NCBI RefSeq assembly: GCF_001927245.1
Contig: NZ_MJUX01000003.1
Location: forward strand, 372,001-436,000
DNA: 64,000 nucleotides
DNA from: Acuticoccus yangtzensis
Lineage (GTDB): Bacteria > Pseudomonadota > Alphaproteobacteria > Rhizobiales > Amorphaceae
Direction: 5' to 3'
This document shows, piece by piece, positions 1 to 8,064 of this stretch. The notes below the pieces were generated by a model. It ran no database searches, was not told where the DNA came from, and was given only the letters and a program-made list of their open reading frames with translations. Every line of letters starts with the position of its first letter. Positions within the stretch are counted from its first letter, which is position 1. The position numbers were made by a program, and so were the translations under genes.

Positions 1-306
1 GATGCGCTGCAAGGTGCGTTCGGCGGCGATGAACTGGCCCTTCACGCCCCAGCCGTCGGCCATGAACTGGCGCGGCTTGCCATCCGACCAGCGCGCCATC
101 AACGTGTCGTGGATCTTGGCGTAGGCGGATGGGCGCAGCATCATCAGCCGGTTGCCGATGCGGGTGACCGGGCGCGCCTCGAACGCCTCCTGCCTCAGCA
201 TCCAGTTGGCGAAGCGCATTTCGATCCGGTCGATGCCGGTCGGGCCGCCGAAGAATTCATAGCGCCGCACCAGGCGGGACACGTCGAGGAAGAGGATCGG
301 TCGCAT
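1..306 (-). CDS. Glycosyltransferase-like protein, N-terminal part (runs off the window)
   Basis: Read on the minus strand from an ATG at 306, this gives 102 codons with no stop before the window edge. The protein begins MRPILFLDVSRLVRRY and then carries GGPTGIDRIE, which resembles the N-terminus of family 1 type glycosyltransferases from alphaproteobacterial polysaccharide loci (D-x-S-x-L followed by a GIDR-type loop). No catalytic domain is visible because the rest lies outside the window. Its ATG shares the CATG palindrome at 304-307 with the ATG of the divergent protease gene. The family call is tentative; the reading frame itself is convincing. Confidence 0.5.
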   Translation of the reverse strand, partial: MRPILFLDVSRLVRRYEFFGGPTGIDRIEMRFANWMLRQEAFEARPVTRIGNRLMMLRPSAYAKIHDTLMARWSDGKPRQFMADGWGVKGQFIAAERTLQRI

Positions 307-988
307 GGACGGGCAGTGCCGCCACGCCGCGCGGGCGTCAAGATGGGCGGGACGCCAATTCGCGGCGGTGGTGCTTGCGGCGATGCTGCTGGTCGGCGGC
401 GGTGTCGCGGCGCAGGAGGGGGCGCCGGCCCCTGCCGCCGCAGCGCCCTCCGCCGCCATCGGCCGCCTCAACTTCGCGGGGTTCCGCGACACGCGGCACT
501 GCACCATGTTCGCCATCGGCCCGCGCACCGTCGTGACAGCAGCCCACTGCCTCAGGGGCCAGGACCCCGCCGAAGGGCACCTCCTGTTCGGCTATGCGGC
601 GATGGCGTGGGCCGCCCACCTCGCGCCCCTATCGGCCCACGACCTCGGCAACGACGTCGCCGTCCTCTGCCTCTCCGAACCCGCCCCCGCCGTGCTGCCG
701 CTGGGGCCGGACGCCGATCCCGCCCCCGGCACACCTCTCGCCGCCATCGGCTACGGCATGCCCGTGCGGCACCGCCAGACCCGCAGCGACTGCCCGCTCG
801 CCCGCACCGGCCGGACCGGGGAGGGCCGGGCGATGGTTCTCGCCTGCCCGCAGGCCCCCGGCGCCTCGGGCGGCCCTGTTCTGGGGCCGGACGGTGGCGC
901 GATCGCCGTCATCAGCGCCACCACCCGCACCGAGGTCGTCGCCATGCGCATCCCGCCGGAGGCCGCGGCCGCCTGCACCGGCGGCTGA
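305..988 (+). CDS. Secreted trypsin-like (S1) serine protease
   Basis: This 227-residue protein has an N-terminal hydrophobic segment (about residues 18-36, ending AAQ) that looks like a signal peptide after a basic, somewhat long n-region, so export to the periplasm is expected. The chymotrypsin-fold triad is visible: His81 in TAAHC, Asp117 in GNDVAVL and Ser188 in GASGGP. The residue before the catalytic serine pair is Ala rather than the common Asp (GDSGGP). A Cys66-Cys82 pair brackets the histidine as in S1 enzymes. The start codon overlaps that of the divergent upstream gene by two bases, so a later start is possible. The substrate is unknown. glyS follows after 167 bp. Confidence 0.75.
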   Translation: MDGQCRHAARASRWAGRQFAAVVLAAMLLVGGGVAAQEGAPAPAAAAPSAAIGRLNFAGFRDTRHCTMFAIGPRTVVTAAHCLRGQDPAEGHLLFGYAAMAWAAHLAPLSAHDLGNDVAVLCLSEPAPAVLPLGPDADPAPGTPLAAIGYGMPVRHRQTRSDCPLARTGRTGEGRAMVLACPQAPGASGGPVLGPDGGAIAVISATTRTEVVAMRIPPEAAAACTGG

Positions 989-1155
989 GCGCGGGGCAGC
1001 GACGGCGGCGCTACGAAGCCGCCCCACCGCGGGGACGGGCAGGCCGCGCACGCCCGTAGGGGCTTTCGCCGCGCCGGTCCTGGTGGTAGGCGACCCGGAC
1101 CGGTAGCGCTGAGCGCCACCGGCATGCGCCCGCAGACCCCAACAACGCCCGGCCG

Positions 1156-3345
1156 ATGCCCGAACTTTTCGTCGAACTCCTGTCCGAAGAGATCCCCGCC
1201 CGCATGCAGCGCCGTGCGGCCGAGGATCTTCAGCGCCTCGTCACCAACGCCCTGGTGGATGCCGGCCTCACCTACGAAGGCGCCTACGCCACGGCGACCC
1301 CGCGCCGGCTGGTGCTCGCCGTCACCGGCCTTCCCGCCCAGTCGGCCGACAAGCGCGAGGAGCGCAAGGGCCCCCGCGTCGGCGCGCCCCAGAAGGCGCT
1401 CGACGGCTTCCTGCGCGCCGCCGGCCTCGCCTCGATCGACGAAGCCACAATCGAGTCCGACCCCAAGAAGGGCGACTTCTACGTCGCCAAGACGCTGGTG
1501 CCCGGCCGCCCGGCCATCGCCATCTGCGCGGAAGCCATCGCCGACGCGGTGAAGAAATTCCCGTGGCCCGTCACCATGCGCTGGGGCGAGGCCGAGCCCG
1601 GCGCCATCCGCTGGGTGCGCCCGCTCACCTCCATCCTCGCCACCTTCGGCACCGAGAACGAGGACCCGGACATCGTCCCGGTGGAGCTTCCGGGCGTCCC
1701 GGTCGGCGACACCACGGTCGGCCACCGCTTCCACGCCCCGGACCGTTTCCGCGTCCGCCGGCTGGAGGACTACAAGGCCAACCTGGAAAAGGCCTTCGTC
1801 GTCGTCGACCAGGACCGGCGGCGCGACCAGATCCTGCACGACGCCAAGGACGCCGTCTTCGCCCTCGGCCTGGAGCTCGTCGAGGACGACGCGCTTCTGA
1901 CCGAGGTTGCGGGGCTGGTGGAATGGCCCGTCGTCCTCGTCGGCCGCTTCGAGGAGGCCGCGCTGGCGCTGCCCGACGAGGTGATCCGCCTGACGATCCG
2001 CGAGAATCAGAAGTGCTCCGTCACGCGCGATCCGGCCACCGGCCGCCTCGCCAACGCCTTCATCATCACCTCCAACCTGGTGGCGGACGACGGCGGCACG
2101 GCGATCATCGCCGGAAACGAGCGCGTGGTCCGCGCCCGCCTCGCCGACGCGCGGTTCTTCTGGGACGAGGACATGAAGAAGCGCCTCGCCGTCCATGCCG
2201 AGAAGCTGGCCACCGTCACCTTCCACGAGAAGCTGGGCACGCAGGCCGACCGGGTGGAGCGTATCAAGGCGCTCGCGATGGAGATCGCGCCGGTTCTGGG
2301 CATCGACCCGCATTATGCGGCCGACGCCGCCGCCGTCATCAAGGCCGACCTCGTGACGGGCATGGTGGGCGAGTTTCCTGAGCTTCAGGGCTACATGGGC
2401 CGGCACTATGCCGCCGCCCACGGTGCGCCCGAGGACCTGTGCGCCGCCATCGAGGAGCATTATCAGCCGCAGGGGCCGAACGATGCCGTTCCGACGGCGC
2501 GCCTCTCCGTGGTGCTGGCGCTCGCCGACAAGGTGGACCAGCTCGTCTCCCTCTGGGCCGCAGGCGAGAAGCCGACCGGCTCCGGCGACGCCTTCGGCCT
2601 GCGCCGTGCCGCACTCGGCATCATTCGACTGGTGCTCGACAATCAGATCCGCCTGCCGCTCGACGACGGTGCATTCAAAGGCGTTCTCAACGATGCGTGG
2701 AAGCTTTGGGGCGGCTCGGACCTCGACAACGCGTGGCAGGCGATTGCGGCGAGAGACAATGATCCGGCCACTCCCCGGGGGGCGTCGGAACGAGGAATTG
2801 ACAAGGCGCGCGGCCCCGTGGGCGAACTCGCCGACTTCATCGTCGACCGCCTCATCGTCCAGCAGCGCGACGCGGGTGTGGCGGCAGACACCGTGCGCGC
2901 CGTCCGCTCCGTCGCGACCACCGTCGATCTCGTCGACCTCGTCAACCGCATCGCCGCGCTGAGCGACTTTCTCGCGACCGACGACGGCGCCAACCTGATG
3001 GCCGGATACCGCCGCGCCACCAACATCCTGAAGGCCGAGGAGAAGAAGGACGGCGTCGCCGAGACCGCTGCCCCCGACCGCGCCGCCCTCGTCGAGCCGC
3101 AGGAAATCGCCCTGTTCGACGCCGTGGCCGAGGCCCGCACCGCCGTCGCCGCCAAGGTCGCCGCCGAGGACTATGCGGGCGCGATGTCCGCCATCGCCGC
3201 ACTGCGCGCCCCCGTCGACGCCTTCTTCGAGGCGGTGCTGGTCAACGCCGACGACCCGACCTTGCGCGCCAACCGACTGCGCCTTCTGGCCGCGCTGCGC
3301 GACACCACCCGCGAGGTGGCGGACTTCTCCGCAATCTCCGGCTAA
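1156..3345 (+). CDS. glyS: Glycyl-tRNA synthetase beta subunit
   Basis: This 729-residue protein has the family's usual length and its hallmark start [18 protein letters not shown]. The beta subunit of the bacterial alpha2beta2 enzyme binds tRNA-Gly and is needed with GlyQ to charge glycine in the cytoplasm. The HD-like segment around [19 protein letters not shown] and the C-terminal anticodon-binding DALR-like part (residues about 600-720) are present. The alpha subunit gene glyQ is not adjacent inside the window; the gene immediately upstream is a protease. It may lie beyond the left edge. The frame is open throughout and shows no sign of damage. Confidence 0.97.
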   Translation: MPELFVELLSEEIPARMQRRAAEDLQRLVTNALVDAGLTYEGAYATATPRRLVLAVTGLPAQSADKREERKGPRVGAPQKALDGFLRAAGLASIDEATIESDPKKGDFYVAKTLVPGRPAIAICAEAIADAVKKFPWPVTMRWGEAEPGAIRWVRPLTSILATFGTENEDPDIVPVELPGVPVGDTTVGHRFHAPDRFRVRRLEDYKANLEKAFVVVDQDRRRDQILHDAKDAVFALGLELVEDDALLTEVAGLVEWPVVLVGRFEEAALALPDEVIRLTIRENQKCSVTRDPATGRLANAFIITSNLVADDGGTAIIAGNERVVRARLADARFFWDEDMKKRLAVHAEKLATVTFHEKLGTQADRVERIKALAMEIAPVLGIDPHYAADAAAVIKADLVTGMVGEFPELQGYMGRHYAAAHGAPEDLCAAIEEHYQPQGPNDAVPTARLSVVLALADKVDQLVSLWAAGEKPTGSGDAFGLRRAALGIIRLVLDNQIRLPLDDGAFKGVLNDAWKLWGGSDLDNAWQAIAARDNDPATPRGASERGIDKARGPVGELADFIVDRLIVQQRDAGVAADTVRAVRSVATTVDLVDLVNRIAALSDFLATDDGANLMAGYRRATNILKAEEKKDGVAETAAPDRAALVEPQEIALFDAVAEARTAVAAKVAAEDYAGAMSAIAALRAPVDAFFEAVLVNADDPTLRANRLRLLAALRDTTREVADFSAISG

Positions 3346-3380
3346 GCTCGCGCCGCCACGAGACCGAGAGATGACCCGAG

Positions 3381-3665
3381 ATGACCTATCCCGCCGCGAC
3401 CGCTGAGGTGCAGATCGACGAGCCTCATGTCCGCGTCACCCGGTGGACCTTCGCCCCCGGCACCGCCACCGGCGCCCACGTCCACGAATATCCCTACGTC
3501 GTCGTGCCGGTGATCCCCGGAACGCTGACCATGGTGGACGACAAGGGCGAGCACCCGGCCGAGATGAAGCTCGGCGTCAGCTATTCACGTCCCAAGGGCG
3601 TCTCCCACGATGTCGTCAACACGTCCGACGGCGTCGTCGCGTTCATCGAAATCGAGATGAAATAA
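3381..3665 (+). CDS. Small single-domain cupin protein
   Basis: A 94-residue protein consisting of one cupin barrel. The first cupin motif is visible as G-x5-HVHEYPYVVVPVIPGTL (His34 and His36, Glu37), and the second as the later SRPKGVSHDVVN with a single His. These residues normally bind one divalent metal. The stop codon TAA overlaps the ATG of lpdA by one base (TAATG at 3663-3667), so the two genes are probably translationally coupled. The function cannot be deduced; small cupins of this kind can be isomerases, dioxygenases or ligand sensors. Confidence 0.8.
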   Translation: MTYPAATAEVQIDEPHVRVTRWTFAPGTATGAHVHEYPYVVVPVIPGTLTMVDDKGEHPAEMKLGVSYSRPKGVSHDVVNTSDGVVAFIEIEMK

Positions 3666-5074
3666 TGGCCGACACTTACGACGTTCTCATCATCGGCTCC
3701 GGCCCCGGCGGCTACGTCACCGCCATCCGCGCCGCCCAGCTCGGCCTCAAGACGGCGGTGGTGGAAAAGTCCCACCTCGGCGGTATCTGCCTCAACTGGG
3801 GCTGCATCCCCACCAAGGCGCTGCTGCGCTCCGCCGAAGTCTACGACCACTTCAAGCACGCCAAGAACTACGGGCTGGAAGCGAAGGACTTCACCTTCGA
3901 CATCGCCAAGGTGGTGGAACGCTCGCGGGGCGTCTCCAAGCAGCTCAACACCGGCGTCGGCTTCCTCTTGAAGAAGAACAAGGTCGACGTCATCTGGGGC
4001 ACGGCGAAGATCGCCGCCGCCGGTAAGGTCGAGGTGAAGGCCGCCGACGGTGCGCCGAAGGGCGCCAAGGGTGCGGGCACCTACGCCGCCAAACACATCA
4101 TCGTCGCCACCGGGGCACGCCCCCGCGTCCTGCCGGGCCTGGAGCCCGACAAAGACGCCATCTGGACCTATTTCGAGGCGATGGTTCCGAAGGAGGTGCC
4201 CAAACGCCTCCTCGTGGTCGGCTCCGGCGCCATCGGCATCGAGTTCGCGTCCTTCTTCAACTCCATGGGGTCCGAGGTCACCGTGGTCGAGGTGATGGAC
4301 CAGATCCTTCCCGTCGAAGACGCCGAGATCTCGAAGATCGCCCAGAAGCAGCTCGAAAAGCAGGGCCTCAAAATCCGCCTCAACGCCAAGGTGGCGAAGG
4401 TGGAGAAGGGCAAGACCCTGAAGGCCACCATCGAGGCGGGCGGCAAGTCCGAGGTGGTCGAGGTCGACAAGGTGATTTCCGCCGTCGGCGTGGTCGGCAA
4501 CATCGAGGGGCTGGGGCTGGAAGAGCTGGGCGTGAAGACGGAGCGCGGCTGCGTCGTCATTGACCCCTTCGGCAAGACCAACGTTCCGGGCATCTACGCC
4601 ATCGGCGACGTCGCCGGCCCGCCGATGCTGGCCCACAAGGCCGAGCACGAGGGGGTGATCTGCGTCGAGGCGATTGCCGGCAAGCACCCTCACGTGATGG
4701 ACAAGGCCAAGATCCCCGGCTGCACCTATTGCCACCCGCAGGTCGCCTCGGTCGGGCTGACCGAGAAGAAGGCCAAGGAGGCGGGGCGCGCCGTCAAGGT
4801 CGGCCGCTTCCCCTTCATCGGCAACGGCAAGGCGATCGCGCTCGGCGAGCCGGACGGCCTGGTGAAGACCATCTTCGACGCCACGACGGGCGAGCTTCTG
4901 GGCGCCCACATGGTCGGCGCGGAAGTGACCGAGCTCATCCAGGGCTTCGTGATCGCCATGAACCTCGAGACCACCGAGGAAGAGCTGATCAACGCCGTCT
5001 TCCCGCACCCGACCCTGTCGGAGATGATGCACGAGAGCGTGATGGACGCCTACGGGCGCGTCATCCACAGCTAG
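3665..5074 (+). CDS. lpdA: Dihydrolipoyl dehydrogenase (E3)
   Basis: This flavoprotein of 469 residues oxidises dihydrolipoamide with NAD+ in 2-oxo acid dehydrogenase complexes. The N-terminal FAD-binding motif IIGSGPGGY (about 9-17), the redox disulfide in GGICLNWGCIPTKAL (Cys42, Cys47), the NAD-binding motif VVGSGAIGIEF (about 181-191) and the C-terminal HPTLSE active-site motif are all seen. I chose the ATG at 3665, which overlaps the cupin stop codon, because the frame upstream of it has no homology to the family. A perfect 12-bp inverted repeat lies 10 bp after the stop. No E1 or E2 gene is nearby, which leaves the partner complex open. Confidence 0.97.
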   Translation: MADTYDVLIIGSGPGGYVTAIRAAQLGLKTAVVEKSHLGGICLNWGCIPTKALLRSAEVYDHFKHAKNYGLEAKDFTFDIAKVVERSRGVSKQLNTGVGFLLKKNKVDVIWGTAKIAAAGKVEVKAADGAPKGAKGAGTYAAKHIIVATGARPRVLPGLEPDKDAIWTYFEAMVPKEVPKRLLVVGSGAIGIEFASFFNSMGSEVTVVEVMDQILPVEDAEISKIAQKQLEKQGLKIRLNAKVAKVEKGKTLKATIEAGGKSEVVEVDKVISAVGVVGNIEGLGLEELGVKTERGCVVIDPFGKTNVPGIYAIGDVAGPPMLAHKAEHEGVICVEAIAGKHPHVMDKAKIPGCTYCHPQVASVGLTEKKAKEAGRAVKVGRFPFIGNGKAIALGEPDGLVKTIFDATTGELLGAHMVGAEVTELIQGFVIAMNLETTEEELINAVFPHPTLSEMMHESVMDAYGRVIHS

Positions 5075-5084
5075 AGCGAGCGAG

Positions 5085-5119
5085 AGGTTGCCCGGCGCCG
5101 CTTATATGCCGGGCAACCT
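5085..5119. other. Perfect 12-bp inverted repeat downstream of lpdA
   Basis: AGGTTGCCCGGC (5085-5096) is the exact reverse complement of GCCGGGCAACCT (5108-5119), with an 11-nt loop. No T-run follows on either strand, so it is not a standard intrinsic terminator. It may stabilise the 3' end of lpdA mRNA or act in the leader of the next gene. Confidence 0.6.
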
Positions 5120-5179
5120 GTGCACAAACGCCATTCAAGACTGAACTCCGCAGCGCTCCCATGCGTTCAGGCTCCATAC

Positions 5180-5204
5180 ACGCCCCGTCATCTATCCGGG
5201 GCGT
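5180..5204 (+). promoter_or_regulatory. Leader hairpin upstream of the OmpA-family gene
   Basis: ACGCCCCG (5180-5187) and CGGGGCGT (5197-5204) form a perfect 8-bp stem with a 9-nt loop, ending about 10 bp before the ribosome binding site AGAAGGAAGG of the gene that starts at 5228. Its position suggests an mRNA leader structure; any regulatory role is inferred. Confidence 0.4.
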
Positions 5205-5227
5205 CATTCAGCCAGAAGGAAGGCAGT

Positions 5228-7669
5228 ATGCGTAAGGTCACAGGCTGGGCAATCGCCGCCGTCATGGCAGCGACCGTCCCGGCTTCGGCGCAGGTGGGGG
5301 TGAGAGCGCCCGCTGTCGACGCCGAACCGAGCATCAGCACCGTTCAGAACGCCCAGGAGCTTCAGAACGAGCGCCAGGAGTTCCGCCGGGAAAACCGGCA
5401 GGCGGAGCAGGAGATCCAGAACGAGCGCCAGGAGCGGGCCCGCGAAACCCGGCAGATGGACAACGAGCTGCGCAACGAGCGGCTCGAGTTCCGCGCCGAG
5501 GATCACACCCCGGCCGAGCGCCGCGCCGGTCAGGCGGAGATCCAGAACGAGCGCCGCGAACGGGCCGCAGAACAGCGCGCCGAGGACAACGAGCGCGCCA
5601 ACGAGCGCCAGGAGTTTCGCGGCGAGCAGCGCGCGACGCAGCAGGAAATGACAAACGAGCGTCGTGAGGCGGCCCGCGAGGACCGTGCGACGACGAACGA
5701 GCGGCGCAACGACGCCGCCGAGCAGCGCCAGCGCACCAACGAGCGGCGGGAGAAGGCACGCGACCAGCGCAGCAGCCTCCCGACCCGCTCCCCCGTCGAC
5801 CTTGCCCGGCTTTCGCCGGGCATTCTTCTGGCGCAGGCCCCCGTGGACCAGCGCCAGGAGGAGCGCCGCGCCAAGGCCCGCGAAGAGCGTCGCCAGCGCA
5901 ATGAGGCCCAGGGGAACCAAGGCAAGCAGGGGAACCAGGGCAAGCAGGGTAACCAGGGCAATCAGGGCAAGCCGCAGCGCGAGGCTCAGCAGCAGCAGCA
6001 GCGCCAGCAGAACCAGCAGCGCCAGGCGCAGGAACAGCGCCGCCAGGAGCAGCGCCAGCAGCAACAGCGCGACGCCCAGCAGCAGCGCCAGCAACAACAG
6101 CGTGAAGCGCAACAGCAGCGCCAGCGCGAGCAGCGTCAGGCCCAGGAACAGCGCCAACAGCGTCAGCGCGAGGCCCAGCGGCAGAACCAGGCTCAGCAGC
6201 AGGGCGAGCCGAGCCGCGACGCCCGCCGCGAGGAGTTGCTCCGCAACCGTCAAGAACGCGCCCGCGATGCGCAGGCCGATGGCCAGGAGCGCCGCCGCGA
6301 CGCGCAGGCCGCCCAGCAGCGCCGCCGCGAAGAGGCCCTTCGTGACCGTCAGAACGCCCGCCAGGACCCCGGCCCGAACGGGCGTGAGCGCCAGGACGCG
6401 CGTCAGGATCGCCGTCAGGATGCCGCCGACGATCGCCGTGACATTGTGCGGGACCGCCGCGATGACCGTCAGGACCGCCGTCAGGACGCGCGCTTCGACC
6501 GTCAGGAGGACCGTCAACGCCTGCGCCGCGAGCGCCGCGAGGACATCGCCCGCGCCCAGCGCCAGGAAAACCGGGACGACCTGCGCCAGCGCGCCGAGCG
6601 GGCCGAGCGCCGCGCCGACCGCCTGCGCGATCGCCGTGACGACCTGCGCCGCGAGCTGCGCCAGGAGCAGCGCGACGACCGCCGCGACTGGGTCCGCCGC
6701 GAGGAGCAGCGCCGCGACCGCTACCGCGATTGGGAGCGCAGCCGCCGCAACGAGACGCTGGAGCGCGCCGCCTGGGCCGGTCTCGGCGCCTTCGCCGGTG
6801 CCGCCATCGTCGCCTCCACCCAGGGCCGCACCACCTACGTGGTCGAAGGCCAGCCGCTGATCGTCGACGAATACCCGAGCCGCTTCGGCTGGCGCGCCGA
6901 CGCCTACGACGTGCGTGACCTCAACAACGGCTGGACAGAATCTGTGGTCGTTCGCGGCGACGGCTCGCGCATCGTCACTATCGTCGACAACAACGGCGTT
7001 CCGATCCGTCGCTACCGCGTCCTGCCGAACGGGCAGACGGTCACGCTGTTCAACAACCTGCCGACCTGGTGGGACGATCGCTCGAGCCTTGAGGTCAACA
7101 TCGGCCAGGTGAACGTCGGGATGCCCTATGACCGCTACGTGGTCGAGCCGTCGCGCGCGCCCGTCGAAGTGGTTTACGAGACGGTGACCGCCGAGCCGGT
7201 CCAGGAGCTCGACCGCGCCTATACGCTGAACCAGGTCCTCTACAACGAAGATCTGCGCGCTCTGATGCCGCGGATCGACGTCGACACGATCAACTTCCAG
7301 TCCGGCTCGGCCTACGTGGACGATTCGGAGATCGGCAACCTGGAGACGCTCGGCGTCGCGATGGAAGAGGCGATCTACGCGAACCCGTCCGAGGTCTTCC
7401 TCATCGAGGGCCATACGGATGCGGTCGGCTCGCCCGAATCGAACCTCGTCCTGTCCGACGCCCGCGCCGAGAGCGTGGCCGAGATCCTGACCGAGTACTT
7501 CGAGATCCCCCCGGAGAACATCGTCACCCAGGGCTTCGGCGAGCAGTACCTGAAGGAGCAGACGATGGGCGACAGCCGCACGAACCGCCGCGTCACGGTC
7601 CGCCGCATCACCCCGCTCCTCGCCACCGATGATCAGATCGCCGGCCTCGAAGACCAGAATTTCGACTGA
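5228..7669 (+). CDS. OmpA-family protein with long Arg/Gln-rich charged repeat region
   Basis: An 813-residue envelope protein. The ATG at 5228 follows a good ribosome binding site and opens a signal peptide MRKVTGWAIAAVMAATVPASAQ. Residues about 35-190 are degenerate NERxE/Q repeats, then comes a GNQGKQ stretch, then about 300 residues made almost only of Q, R, D, E and A (QQQR, DRRQD), likely helical or coiled-coil. A short hydrophobic segment (AAWAGLGAFAGAAIVAS) precedes a middle domain. The C-terminal about 120 residues are an OmpA-like peptidoglycan-binding domain, with INFQSGSAYV, IEGHTDAVGSPESNLVLSDARAESV and GFGEQYL. It probably tethers the envelope to peptidoglycan with the charged part spanning the periplasm. 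A strong terminator follows. Confidence 0.85.
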   Translation: MRKVTGWAIAAVMAATVPASAQVGVRAPAVDAEPSISTVQNAQELQNERQEFRRENRQAEQEIQNERQERARETRQMDNELRNERLEFRAEDHTPAERRAGQAEIQNERRERAAEQRAEDNERANERQEFRGEQRATQQEMTNERREAAREDRATTNERRNDAAEQRQRTNERREKARDQRSSLPTRSPVDLARLSPGILLAQAPVDQRQEERRAKAREERRQRNEAQGNQGKQGNQGKQGNQGNQGKPQREAQQQQQRQQNQQRQAQEQRRQEQRQQQQRDAQQQRQQQQREAQQQRQREQRQAQEQRQQRQREAQRQNQAQQQGEPSRDARREELLRNRQERARDAQADGQERRRDAQAAQQRRREEALRDRQNARQDPGPNGRERQDARQDRRQDAADDRRDIVRDRRDDRQDRRQDARFDRQEDRQRLRRERREDIARAQRQENRDDLRQRAERAERRADRLRDRRDDLRRELRQEQRDDRRDWVRREEQRRDRYRDWERSRRNETLERAAWAGLGAFAGAAIVASTQGRTTYVVEGQPLIVDEYPSRFGWRADAYDVRDLNNGWTESVVVRGDGSRIVTIVDNNGVPIRRYRVLPNGQTVTLFNNLPTWWDDRSSLEVNIGQVNVGMPYDRYVVEPSRAPVEVVYETVTAEPVQELDRAYTLNQVLYNEDLRALMPRIDVDTINFQSGSAYVDDSEIGNLETLGVAMEEAIYANPSEVFLIEGHTDAVGSPESNLVLSDARAESVAEILTEYFEIPPENIVTQGFGEQYLKEQTMGDSRTNRRVTVRRITPLLATDDQIAGLEDQNFD

Positions 7670-7687
7670 TCCCGATCCAGAGACCAG

Positions 7688-7716
7688 AAAAGGCCGCCCT
7701 CCGGGGCGGCCTTTTT
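7688..7716 (+). terminator. Rho-independent terminator of the OmpA-family gene
   Basis: A GC-rich stem, GGCCGCC (7692-7698) with GGCGGCC (7705-7711), extended by A-T pairs, has the 6-nt loop CTCCGG and is followed by TTTTTG. It lies about 20 bp after the stop codon. Confidence 0.9.
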
Positions 7717-8064
7717 GTTTGTGCCCACGGGCCAAGCTGTGGCGGCGGGCTCTGGTGACGGGTTGCGGCGGCGTTTTGGGTGACGGCGCCGGGTCTTCAT
7801 CCGCGGCAGCGCCCCGCGAGGCGTTCCCCCTCGCGCTCCCCCGGTTCGCCACCCGGCAGGGGTTCAGTGTGAGGGTGCGAAGAGCACCCTCCCTCTGAAA
7901 CCCCTGATCCAAGCGTGTCGAGGGCCGCAACGGCGTCAAGCGTCCGTCCTCGCCATGCTCGCACCCTCGAAGTCGAGGGCGCTGCGCGTGTCTCCGGGCG
8001 AACGCTTGACCCCGCCGCAGCCCTCCCAGCAGGGGTGCCGCGCCGGCTGCGCCGGAAACGGGGT
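7717..8064. other. Gene-free gap holding structured element copy A
   Basis: No credible coding frame is present between the OmpA-gene terminator and the 3' end of the minus-strand amidase. Most of the gap (7815-8025) is the structured element described separately. The flanks 7717-7814 and 8026-8064 are GC-rich, and I see nothing else recognisable in them. Confidence 0.6.
7815..8025 (-). ncRNA. Structured intergenic element, copy A (putative structured RNA or hairpin repeat)
   Basis: Read on the minus strand, this stretch folds into a nested stem (P1: 8025-8017 with 7928-7920; P2: 8010-8002 with 7943-7935; apical hairpin 7979-7964), then a two-part hairpin (7905-7895 with 7867-7858, enclosing 7891-7884 with 7878-7871 and loop UCUUC), a small hairpin with loop GUGGCGAA (7856-7841) and a hairpin with loop GGGAACG (7835-7815). 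The same architecture and the same conserved blocks occur at 29775-29976, with stems changed by compensation. G-U pairs that fit only the minus-strand transcript support this orientation. It lies 40 nt after the amidase stop codon on the same strand. Transcription is inferred, and the family is not recognised. Confidence 0.6.

Noticed and set aside
5204-7939. A 911-codon frame on the minus strand with Leu/Ala-rich stretches that look like membrane helices
   Set aside because: It is the exact antisense of the Gln/Arg-rich repeat gene; CAG/CGC repeats read as CTG/GCG on the other strand and mimic hydrophobic sequence. The plus frame has a signal peptide and an OmpA domain.
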